A stretch of DNA of 45,427 nt from Collimonas silvisoli (GTDB taxonomy: Bacteria > Pseudomonadota > Gammaproteobacteria > Burkholderiales > Burkholderiaceae_D), in assembly GCF_018305005.1 (NCBI RefSeq), contig NZ_JAGQEG010000043.1, forward strand, positions 1-45,427. Reading direction: 5' to 3'. Positions 33,647 through 41,108 of the stretch are shown here, one piece after another; the first letter of the stretch is position 1, and every line of letters begins with the position of its first letter. The notes under the pieces are model-generated. The model had not been told where the DNA came from. It worked only from the letters and a program-made list of their open reading frames with translations, and did no database searches. A program made the translations under genes and the position numbers.

Positions 33647-34458
33647 GCGCTTCGGCAGGCCCGCTGCCGTCCGGCAATTCCCGTCGCCATCGGGTATTCC
33701 TGCCGGTCCTGGCAGCATTGATCGGGCTCGCGTGGCTGTCGCTATGGGCATGGGCGCGCAGTCCGTACGGACGCTATCTTGAACACGGCGACTGGACCGT
33801 CTCAGGGCCTGCTGCGTTTCTGTGCCGTGTCGTTCCCGCCGGCGCTGTGGTCGTGCCCATGGCGCTCTACGCCGCCGCGTGGATACTCATGACGGCAGCC
33901 ATGATGCTGCCGACCACCTTGCCCTTGTTCAACACCTTCGACCGGCTGACGGCCCGGCGTCCGGATCATGGACGCCTCCTGACGCTGCTCGGCCTGGGCT
34001 ATATGACGGTGTGGGGCGCATTCGGGCTGCTGGCGCACGCACTGCATGGCGCACTGCTGTTCCTGCTCGCCAGCGTGCCCGCATTGGCTTGGCATGGCTG
34101 GCTGATCGGCACTGCCACAATTGCGCTGGCCGGCGCCTTTCAGTTCAGCCGGCTCAAGTACCGATGCCTGGAAAAGTGCCGTACGCCCTTGAGTTTCGTT
34201 ATCGAACGCTGGCGCGGGCAGGCGCAAGCGCGGCACGCGTTTGCGCTTGGCGTGCAGCACGGCCTGTTCTGTGTCGGATGCTGCTGGGCGCTGATGCTGT
34301 TGATGTTCGCGCTCGGCGCCGGCAGTCTCGGCTGGATGCTTCTGCTGGCAGCTGCGATGGCAATCGAAAAGAATATTAGCTGGGGCCGGCGTCTTAGCGC
34401 GCCGCTCGGTGTTGCGCTGCTGTCTTGGGCTGTGGTGCTGGTGGCGGCCCATGCATGA
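33643..34458 (+). CDS. DUF2182 putative metal-binding integral membrane protein
   Basis: A 271-residue protein with about seven hydrophobic segments. The family core is WILMTAAMMLPTTLPLFNTF (Met-rich helix) and the cysteine motif YRCLEKCRTPLSFV, followed by GVQHGLFCVGCCWALMLLMF. The Met/Cys pattern fits a membrane metal-binding role. It overlaps DUF1326 by 4 bp and the EamA gene by 8 bp, so the three form an operon. Confidence 0.9.
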   Translation: MSASAGPLPSGNSRRHRVFLPVLAALIGLAWLSLWAWARSPYGRYLEHGDWTVSGPAAFLCRVVPAGAVVVPMALYAAAWILMTAAMMLPTTLPLFNTFDRLTARRPDHGRLLTLLGLGYMTVWGAFGLLAHALHGALLFLLASVPALAWHGWLIGTATIALAGAFQFSRLKYRCLEKCRTPLSFVIERWRGQAQARHAFALGVQHGLFCVGCCWALMLLMFALGAGSLGWMLLLAAAMAIEKNISWGRRLSAPLGVALLSWAVVLVAAHA

Positions 34459-35323
34459 AGAGCGCAACGGTCCGCTCGCCTTGCAGACGATAGTTCTCAC
34501 TGCGGCGGCGATGCTCGCCTTCGCGGCCAATTCTCTGTTGTGCCGGCTTGCGCTGCAGCGAGGGGCTATCGATCCGGCCAGCTTCGCCAGCATCAGGCTG
34601 GTTTCCGGAGCGATCACGCTGGCCGCGATCGTGCGCTTCAGGACCGAACGGTCCTCGCCCGGCCATGCCGACTGGCTCGCTGCGGCCATGCTGTTTGCCT
34701 ATGTCGCGTTGTTCTCCTTCGCGTATCTCACCTTGCCTGCGGGCACAGGCGCCTTGATTCTGTTCGGCGCGGTGCAATTGACGATGTTCATCGTGGGCTT
34801 GCGCTCGGGCGAGATGTTCGGCGCCATCGCATGGCTAGGTCTGGCGCTGGCTGTCGCGGGGCTGGTCTACCTTGTGTCGCCGGGTGTCGCGGCGCCGCCG
34901 TTGCTCGGCGCCGCATCGATGGCGGTTGCCGGCGTGGCGTGGGGCGTGTACTCGCTGCGCGGCCGCGGCGTGCTCGACCCGCTGGCCGCCACGGCAGCCA
35001 ACTTCGCGCGGGCTGCGCCGCTGGCCCTCGTGCTGAGTTTGCTTTCGGTCGCCAACGCTTACGCGAATGCAGCTGGAGTCGTCCTGGCGATTGCCTCCGG
35101 CGCACTGACGTCCGGCCTCGGGTATGTCATCTGGTATGCCGCGCTGAGCAGGCTTTCCGCCATGCGAGCCGCCACGGTACAGCTGTCGGTGCCGCTCATC
35201 GCCGCATTTGGCGGCGTGGCGTTCCTGTCGGAAGCGATCACGCCGCGCCTGGCGGCTGCCTCTGCGGCGATCCTTGGCGGCATTGCACTGGTGCTGACCA
35301 GCAGGCAGAAGAAGCCGCGTTGA
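34451..35323 (+). CDS. EamA/DMT-family transporter
   Basis: A 290-residue transporter with ten predicted membrane helices in two EamA repeats (LAFAANSLLCRLALQRGAID; second repeat GVAWGVYSLRGRG to AAILGGIALVLTSRQKK). It starts at ATG 34451 inside the end of the DUF2182 gene. Substrate unknown; co-expression with DUF1326/DUF2182 is likely. Short intergenic space to the convergent SDR gene. Confidence 0.88.
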   Translation: MHEERNGPLALQTIVLTAAAMLAFAANSLLCRLALQRGAIDPASFASIRLVSGAITLAAIVRFRTERSSPGHADWLAAAMLFAYVALFSFAYLTLPAGTGALILFGAVQLTMFIVGLRSGEMFGAIAWLGLALAVAGLVYLVSPGVAAPPLLGAASMAVAGVAWGVYSLRGRGVLDPLAATAANFARAAPLALVLSLLSVANAYANAAGVVLAIASGALTSGLGYVIWYAALSRLSAMRAATVQLSVPLIAAFGGVAFLSEAITPRLAAASAAILGGIALVLTSRQKKPR

Positions 35324-35337
35324 ACTTAAAATGAGTT

Positions 35338-36129
35338 CTAATGAAGACCCATATTTTTGGTCGTCATTCCAGCAACTTTCGTCACGAGCGATCGGGGAAG
35401 AAATCTTGGCAATAACGTGCCGAGCCGCACGCTTATGCGTGTGGGATATGCGACGGTTTTGCCTTGATCAAATGCATCGAGCGTCTTTTGAACCACCGAC
35501 TCTGAAGTGTCCATGTTCTTCACAGACATACTGGTTGCGGTTCCCGCAAAAAAATTGGTGGCTGTCGGGCCAGGACACACGGCCATCACACGCACACCGT
35601 CGCCGGCCAGTTCATAGCTTAGCGCCTCGCTAAAATGAAGCACGAAGGCCTTGGTTGCGGCGTAGGTAGCCATCGCGGGGAGGGGCTGGAAACTGGCGTT
35701 GGAGGCAAGATTGATGATGCCGCCCTTGCCACGGCTTTTCATGCCTTTGCCTAACAGATAGCTGAGGGCGACGAGCGCCTGTATATTCACCTGGATGCTG
35801 CCTTGCTCCTGCTGCAGTTCGTGCGACAGAAAATTGCCGCTCAATCCTAAGCCGGCGTTGTTGACTAGCAGATCCACCTGGATGCCGCGGCGTTCAAGTT
35901 CGGCGGCAATCCAATTTGCGGACTCTGGATCAGCGAGGTCGGCATTGAGTGCAGTGCACTGAATTCCGTATTTGGCAGACAAACGTCGCGCCAGGCTTTC
36001 CAATGCATCTAGCGAACGCGCAACCAGTACCAGGTTCATGCCGCGTGCGGCAAGATGCTCGGCGAAGACTTCGCCGATTCCTTTGGAAGCCCCTGTGACC
36101 AACGCAGTCGATTCGTGATAATTAAACAT
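35338..36129 (-). CDS. Short-chain dehydrogenase/reductase
   Basis: A 263-residue classical SDR: NADP-binding TGASKGIG (12-19), NNAG (90-93) and catalytic S143, Y156 and K160 (YAATK), then the PGPTATNF segment. The residue after the first strand (VARS) suggests NADPH preference. It lies about 80 bp downstream of the Old Yellow Enzyme gene on the same strand, so the two probably act in one redox detoxification or carbonyl/enone pathway. Confidence 0.9.
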   Translation of the reverse strand: MFNYHESTALVTGASKGIGEVFAEHLAARGMNLVLVARSLDALESLARRLSAKYGIQCTALNADLADPESANWIAAELERRGIQVDLLVNNAGLGLSGNFLSHELQQEQGSIQVNIQALVALSYLLGKGMKSRGKGGIINLASNASFQPLPAMATYAATKAFVLHFSEALSYELAGDGVRVMAVCPGPTATNFFAGTATSMSVKNMDTSESVVQKTLDAFDQGKTVAYPTRISVRLGTLLPRFLPRSLVTKVAGMTTKNMGLH

Positions 36130-36209
36130 TTTGCATTTACCTTTAATAGTAGATTTTTATTCCGTTTCGGCTTCGCGCCGGGTCAGCGGGCTGTTCAGGA
36201 CGTAGCGCG

Positions 36210-37364
36210 CTACGCGCTGGCATCAAGGCGCGCCGCTTCCTTCACCACGCCGGCGCGTCTGGTATCGTTCCAGTTCGGATAGTCGCTATAGCCGCTCTCA
36301 CTGCCGCCATAGAGCGCCTTGCTGTCGAGCATGGCCAGCGGCAAGCCTTCGGCGAGCCTGCGCGGCAGGTCCGGGTTGGCCACGAATGGCCGGCCGAACG
36401 CGACTAAGTCGGCATAACCCTTGGAGACGACCCACTCGGCTCGTGCCTTGTCATAGTTGCCGGCAACGATAATCGGCCGTGTGAAGCGCGCACGGATGGC
36501 CTGGCGGAATTCCTCGGTGAATTGCGGCGCATCGTCCCAGTCCGCCTCGACCAGGTGCAGATAGGCGGCGCCGCGGCTCTGCAGATATTCGGTGGCTTTG
36601 AGAATGGTCGGCAGGATGTCGGGGCAGACCATGCCGCGCGCGGTCAGAAAGGGGGCCAGGCGAATGGCGGTACGCCCGGCGCCAACCTCGTCTGCCACCG
36701 CATCGACCACCTCCTTTAGAAATCGCAGGCGATTCTCGCGCGAACCGCCGTATTCATCGGTGCGCGTATTTGAGTTCGTGCGCAGGAACTGGTCGATGAG
36801 ATAGCCGTTCGCGCCGTGAATCTCCACGCCGTCGAAGCCCGCATCGATGGCGTGGCGCGCCCCGCGGCGGTAATCCGCGATGACGTCCTTGATTTCGTCA
36901 ATGGTGAGTTCGCGCGGAGGCAGGCAGTCAACCATGGCGCCAGCACCGGTGGCCGGATCGACCTTCCAGATATTCCCTTCGAACGGAACTGCGGACGGCG
37001 CCACCGGCAGTTCGCCGTCGTGGAAGTCGGGGTGGGACATGCGCCCCACATGCCAGAGCTGCAGGAAAATCCGCCCGCCTGCGGCATGTACGGCCTTGGT
37101 CACCAGACGCCATCCGGCAACCTGTTCGGGGCTGTAAATGCCGGGCGTGAAGGAATAGCCCTTGCCTTGCGGCGAAATCTGCGCCGCCTCGGTCACGATC
37201 AGGGCCGCTGACGCCCGCTGGGCGTAGTAGCGGGCGTTCATCGCATTGGGGATGTCGCCGGGCTGGGTGCTCCGGGCACGCGTCATCGGCGCCATCACGA
37301 CACGGTGCGGCACCTCAAGGCCGGCAACGTTGGTGGAAGTAAAAAGAATCGAAGGAGTAGACAT
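36210..37364 (-). CDS. Alkene reductase, Old Yellow Enzyme family (NemA-like)
   Basis: A 384-residue FMN-dependent ene-reductase TIM barrel. Visible landmarks are VVMAPMTRARS, the flavin Gln in FLQLWHVGRMSHP, HGANGYLIDQFLR (substrate-binding His/Asn) and the phosphate-binding LVAFGRPFVANPDLP. Family members reduce activated C=C bonds, N-ethylmaleimide and nitro compounds with NADPH. It is divergent from a LysR gene with a shared 235-bp region, and the SDR follows. Ribosome site weak (AAAGG). Confidence 0.93.
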   Translation of the reverse strand: MSTPSILFTSTNVAGLEVPHRVVMAPMTRARSTQPGDIPNAMNARYYAQRASAALIVTEAAQISPQGKGYSFTPGIYSPEQVAGWRLVTKAVHAAGGRIFLQLWHVGRMSHPDFHDGELPVAPSAVPFEGNIWKVDPATGAGAMVDCLPPRELTIDEIKDVIADYRRGARHAIDAGFDGVEIHGANGYLIDQFLRTNSNTRTDEYGGSRENRLRFLKEVVDAVADEVGAGRTAIRLAPFLTARGMVCPDILPTILKATEYLQSRGAAYLHLVEADWDDAPQFTEEFRQAIRARFTRPIIVAGNYDKARAEWVVSKGYADLVAFGRPFVANPDLPRRLAEGLPLAMLDSKALYGGSESGYSDYPNWNDTRRAGVVKEAARLDASA

Positions 37365-37565
37365 GGTTGATAGCCTTTAGGTTTGATGGAAAGTGGAACG
37401 TGCGGAATTCGAGGGGGGAGGGGTGCTGATTGGCGACTAGGAACGCCGTGCACTTCGAGGTCTCCGGTGATAATCGTTGCATGGTCAAGCTTCATGACAA
37501 GGTGGCAGTTGGTTCTTCATGTCGCTATTCTGCTTTCGCTCCGTCAATTTGATAATTGGCGTAGC

Positions 37566-37584
37566 ATTTGAATGATTTTCAAAT
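37566..37584. promoter_or_regulatory. Candidate operator between the OYE and LysR genes
   Basis: ATTTGAA / TTCAAAT, a perfect 7-bp inverted repeat with a 5-bp spacer, lies 15 bp before the LysR start codon. Its position would suit LysR autoregulation. Confidence 0.35.
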
Positions 37585-37598
37585 AAATTGGAAATATC

Positions 37599-38522
37599 AT
37601 GGACAATCTTGGTGACATCAGGCTGTTTGTGGAAGCGGCAGATCTGGGCGGACTATCGGCTGCCGGCCGCAAGCTCGGGCTGTCCCCCGCGGCCGCGAGT
37701 GCGCGCCTCGTCAAGCTCGAATCTGAGCTGCATACGCGCCTGTTCGAGCGCACGACACGCCATCTGCGTTTGACCGATGAGGGGCGGACGTATTTAGCCT
37801 ATTGCCAGCAAGCACTCCAGGCGCTCGATGATGGCCACGCCTTTCTACAGGCAGGGAAAAGCGTCGTGCGTGGAAAGGTGCGTATCTCGGCAACCTCGGA
37901 TTTCGGTCGCCACGTGCTCAAGATCTGGCTTGACGAGTTCAACACGCAATACCCCGAGGTGAGGTTCGCGCTGGTGCTGTCGGACTCGCTATCGAATCTG
38001 TTGCAAGACGATATTGATCTCGCCATCCGATTCGGCGTGCCGCAGGATAGTTCATTCGTTGCCCGGCCCTTGGCGTCCAACCGGCGCGTGTTGTGTGCAT
38101 CGCCCGGATATCTTGTGAAACACGGAACCCCTGAACACCCGCGGGATCTGGCGCGTTTCGACTGCATTGTCCTCAGCTCTGCGGCCGGGCCCGCGAACGA
38201 CTGGCGCTTTACCCAAAACGGCAAAGTCGAAAATTATACGGTCCCGCTTGCGGACGCGCGCGAGACCAATGACGGCGCAGTCGCGCGGGAGTGGGCTGTG
38301 CATGGTCACGGCATTGCGATGAAATCGATTTGGGATATTGGCGCAGACCTGCGTGCAGGACGCTTGAACATTTTGTTGCCGGAATGGCGTTCTTCAGGCG
38401 AGCCGGTGCATGCCCTATATCAACGTAACCGGTACATGGCGCCCCGCCTGCGGGCTCTTCTCGATTTTCTCATCAGGCGCTTTGCAGAGGAATCCAGCCA
38501 TTTGGACGAATATTTGAACTGA
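37599..38522 (+). CDS. LysR-family transcriptional regulator
   Basis: A 307-residue LysR protein of the CrgA/DsdC-like subgroup: HTH in residues 1-60 (DIRLFVEAADLGGLSAAGRK, SPAAASARLVKLESEL), then KVRISATSDFGRHVL, DDIDLAIRFG and GIAMKSIWDIGADL. It is divergent from the Old Yellow Enzyme/SDR operon and probably regulates it. Confidence 0.92.
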   Translation: MDNLGDIRLFVEAADLGGLSAAGRKLGLSPAAASARLVKLESELHTRLFERTTRHLRLTDEGRTYLAYCQQALQALDDGHAFLQAGKSVVRGKVRISATSDFGRHVLKIWLDEFNTQYPEVRFALVLSDSLSNLLQDDIDLAIRFGVPQDSSFVARPLASNRRVLCASPGYLVKHGTPEHPRDLARFDCIVLSSAAGPANDWRFTQNGKVENYTVPLADARETNDGAVAREWAVHGHGIAMKSIWDIGADLRAGRLNILLPEWRSSGEPVHALYQRNRYMAPRLRALLDFLIRRFAEESSHLDEYLN

Positions 38523-38616
38523 AGTCCGGATTGGGGCGATCGCACTCGCTCAAATCAAACAATTCTGTCAGATCGAGCTTGAGCTGCCACAACCAACGTC
38601 ACCACTACTAAAATAT

Positions 38617-38834
38617 CTCCCCACATCCTAATGCCGTTCAGTTAAGGTTACGGGGGAATGGCGTTAGCTGCGTCATTGGCGACCCCGTCATTCCCGCGAA
38701 CGCGGGAATCCATTTTTAATCACCATGCTCTGCAACATGGATCCCCGCGTCCGCGGGGATGACGGAATGACCGCATCGGTCCATCTAAAGAATGCCGTTC
38801 TGGGCTTAACTGAACGGCATTACTCCCCACATCC
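38617..38834. mobile_element. IS4-type MITE with 12-bp target duplication
   Basis: CTCCCCACATCC occurs directly on both sides (38617-38628 and 38823-38834), flanking a 194-bp element (38629-38822). Its terminal 18 bp are perfect inverted repeats (TAATGCCGTTCAGTTAAG / CTTAACTGAACGGCATTA). The ends resemble those of E. coli IS4, whose target duplications are 10-13 bp. There is no coding frame. It is non-autonomous, so mobilisation by an IS4-family transposase elsewhere is inferred. Confidence 0.85.
38690..38760. repeat. Two 20-bp palindromes inside the MITE
   Basis: ATTCCCGCGAACGCGGGAAT (38690-38709) and ATCCCCGCGTCCGCGGGGAT (38741-38760) are long dyads of the ATTCCC-N8-GGGAAT (dRS3-like) type. 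Together with surrounding sequence (GTCATTCCC ... GGGGATGAC) they let the whole element fold into a larger hairpin. Confidence 0.8.
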
Positions 38835-38897
38835 CATCTTTCAAGCATTCCATCCCTTCCAGTTATAGAATTGAAGTTTTCACGAACGGATACTTCA

Positions 38898-39200
38898 ATG
38901 CCAAGCTCTACTCATATCGGCGCTGCCGCCGCACTTCAAAGCCTGCCAAGCTGGACTGCGGTGGATGGCCGCGATGCGATTCAAAAGACCTTCAAGTTTG
39001 CCGATTTCAACGCTGCCTTCGGTTTCATGACACAGGTGGCTTTGCTGGCGGAAAAGATGGACCATCATCCCGAGTGGTCGAATGTCTATAACCGGGTGGA
39101 GGTGGTGCTGACCACCCATGACGCTAACGGCGTTACCGATCTCGACGTCCGCCTGGCGACATTCATGGAGCGCCACGCTAGCGCCGCCGTCAAAAATTGA
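38898..39200 (+). CDS. phhB: Pterin-4a-carbinolamine dehydratase
   Basis: A 100-residue protein. It dehydrates 4a-hydroxytetrahydrobiopterin-type pterins so they can be recycled. The active-site motif [16 protein letters not shown] is at 54-69 (H56, H57, P58, E59, W60), and [20 protein letters not shown] precedes it, as in the family. I chose the ATG at 38898; the frame stays open to 38871 with no ATG. The next gene overlaps its stop, giving a pterin-recycling pair. Confidence 0.93.
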   Translation: MPSSTHIGAAAALQSLPSWTAVDGRDAIQKTFKFADFNAAFGFMTQVALLAEKMDHHPEWSNVYNRVEVVLTTHDANGVTDLDVRLATFMERHASAAVKN

Positions 39201-40012
39201 ATAAACATGCAAAGCCGGCCAAGACCGGTGTAACGAATGGTGCGACGCCGCCAGTGGTGTTGATTACCGGCGCCGCCAAGCGGGTCGGGCGGGTGGTTGC
39301 GGAGCGGTTTGCACGGGCGGGTTATGCCGTCGTGGTGCATTACGGCAGCTCGCAGCAGGAGGCGCTGGATACGGTGCAGGCGATCGAAGCTGGAGGCGGC
39401 GTTGCAGTTGCCCAGCAAGCCGATCTGCAAGCGCCGGAGCAGTTGACGGCGATGATGGCGGCTATCTATGCCCGCTTCGGCCGGCTGGATGTGCTGGTGA
39501 ATTGCGCTGCGGTCTTTTTCCCGGATGCGCTGGCCGATTTTGCGCTGGCGGATCTGGAGCGATCGTGGCAGGTGAACTGCCGCGCGCCGTTGCTGCTGAC
39601 TCAGGCGTTTCATCGGCAAGCCAGGCAGCGCGCGCAGCAGGGCGTGGTGATCAATGTGGTGGACCAGAAGGTGCGCGCCAATTTCCATCCCGACGATTTC
39701 AGCTACACCGTGGCCAAGGCCGCATTGGGCAACCTGACCGCGATGCTGGCGATGTCGGCGGCGCCGGTGCTGCGCGTCAACGCCCTGTATCCCGGGCTGA
39801 TGATGAACAGCGGCGATCAGAGCCAGGCCGATTTCGACTATGCTGCGGCCCATTCGACCCCGCTCGGTTATATTGCGCCGATTACGGAAATCGCCGACGC
39901 CATATTGCTGCTGACCAGGCCGTCCTTTAACGGCGCTGAATTTGTGGTGGATGCGGGGCAAAACCTGGTGCGGGTGGAGCGTGACGTGATTAATTTATAT
40001 CGGGCGCCGTAG
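39197..40012 (+). CDS. Pteridine-reductase-like SDR (FolM/PTR1 type)
   Basis: A 271-residue SDR with the pteridine-reductase signature TGAAKRVG (24-31, TGx3RxG), in which Arg replaces the classical Gly-Gly pattern. The active site is D156 (INVVDQK) in place of the usual Ser, with Y170 and K174 (YTVAK), as in PTR1/FolM enzymes. It starts at TTG within the end of phhB (ATTGA overlap), so translation is coupled. It probably reduces dihydropterin to the tetrahydro cofactor (monapterin or biopterin type), regenerating it after the dehydratase step. Confidence 0.85.
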   Translation: MNKHAKPAKTGVTNGATPPVVLITGAAKRVGRVVAERFARAGYAVVVHYGSSQQEALDTVQAIEAGGGVAVAQQADLQAPEQLTAMMAAIYARFGRLDVLVNCAAVFFPDALADFALADLERSWQVNCRAPLLLTQAFHRQARQRAQQGVVINVVDQKVRANFHPDDFSYTVAKAALGNLTAMLAMSAAPVLRVNALYPGLMMNSGDQSQADFDYAAAHSTPLGYIAPITEIADAILLLTRPSFNGAEFVVDAGQNLVRVERDVINLYRAP

Positions 40013-40096
40013 GAAATTTGGCTTGGGTTGAGGCTGACTTGTAAGGAAATAGCGGTTAGGGCGACTAACAGGCAGATAACCAGCCAGGAGACTCAG

Positions 40097-40894
40097 GTGC
40101 AAATCCTTATCAATACTGCAAAGAATTTGGCGCTAAGCGCGCTTGCGTTGGGCATTTCGTCCACTGCCTACGCGCTGGACTACAGCGCGCAGAGTCCGCC
40201 CAACCGGGTGGCGCTGATCGAACTGTATTCCAGCGAAGGCTGCAATAGTTGCCCGCCGGCTGACCAATGGCTATCCAAACTGGGGGCTCAAGCCAAGCCG
40301 GAACGGATTGTGCCGCTGGCGCTGCACGTCGATTATTGGGATAACCTGGGCTGGAAGGACCGCTTCGGCGATCATCGTTTCACTGTGCGGCAGCAGGAGC
40401 TGGCGGCGTTTACCGGTAAGCATGTGGTGTATACGCCGGAAATTTTCGCCGGCGGCCGTGAGTTAAGGCACTGGAATACGAAGAGCGACTTCGATACTGC
40501 GATCGGTAAAATTACAGATCAACCGTCGCTGGCCGATATTGCGATCAAATTGTCGGGCACGGCGGCGCGTACATTCGATTTGTCGACCAAGGTCAAGCTG
40601 CGCCAGCCTTCCAAGGACAGCCACAACGCTTACATTGCGGTCTACGAAAACCAGCTTGTCTCCAACGTGGCGGCAGGCGAGAACGGTGGCGTGACCTTGC
40701 ATCACGATTATGTTGTGCGGCGCTGGCTGGGGCCTTTTGCACTGAAGGACGGGGCGGTGCAGATCAATGAAAAGATCGCGCTCGACAGCATCGGCGCCGA
40801 TGTTCGCGCCGACCGTTTCGGCATCGTCGCCTTTGTCCAGAATGCGAGCAATGGCGAAGTGTTGCAGGTGGCCAGGCTGGCGGTCGATCACTGA
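40097..40894 (+). CDS. DUF1223 exported thioredoxin-like protein
   Basis: A 265-residue protein: signal peptide (residues 1-26, STAYA), then a thioredoxin-fold DUF1223 domain opening VALIELYSSEGCNSCPPADQ, with C49 and C52 as a CxxC. A disulfide or redox role in the periplasm is possible but unproven for the family. The start is GTG 40097 with AGGAGA upstream; the longer frame from 40028 has no signal. Confidence 0.88.
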   Translation: MQILINTAKNLALSALALGISSTAYALDYSAQSPPNRVALIELYSSEGCNSCPPADQWLSKLGAQAKPERIVPLALHVDYWDNLGWKDRFGDHRFTVRQQELAAFTGKHVVYTPEIFAGGRELRHWNTKSDFDTAIGKITDQPSLADIAIKLSGTAARTFDLSTKVKLRQPSKDSHNAYIAVYENQLVSNVAAGENGGVTLHHDYVVRRWLGPFALKDGAVQINEKIALDSIGADVRADRFGIVAFVQNASNGEVLQVARLAVDH

Positions 40895-40913
40895 TTGCGC
40901 CGTTGAAAGGTGA

Positions 40914-40955
40914 CAAAAAAACGCCGGATCACATTGTTTGATCCGGCGTTTCTGT
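40914..40955 (+). terminator. Strong bidirectional intrinsic terminator
   Basis: A perfect 12-bp stem (AACGCCGGATCA / TGATCCGGCGTT, 7-nt loop, 40920-40950) with A run before and T-rich sequence after. It closes the DUF1223 transcript and shields the downstream T6SS operon. Confidence 0.9.
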
Positions 40956-41035
40956 TTGTGCGCCCGGCGTGCGCACTTTTTTTGCATGTTAGAGGGGCAG
41001 TGAATTTAACATTGGTTAATGATCGATGTCATTAG

Positions 41036-41052
41036 TGCAATTTTTCATTGCA
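41036..41052. promoter_or_regulatory. Inverted repeat upstream of vgrG
   Basis: TGCAAT / ATTGCA with a 5-bp T-rich spacer, and a further GTGCAAT at 41067-41073 within the AT-rich region 57-73 bp before the vgrG start. Possible regulator site for the cargo operon. Confidence 0.3.
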
Positions 41053-41108
41053 TTTCATTGTCTATTGTGCAATAGTTGGCAATCCCTTTTTCGTCAGGAT
41101 GCCGCTAA

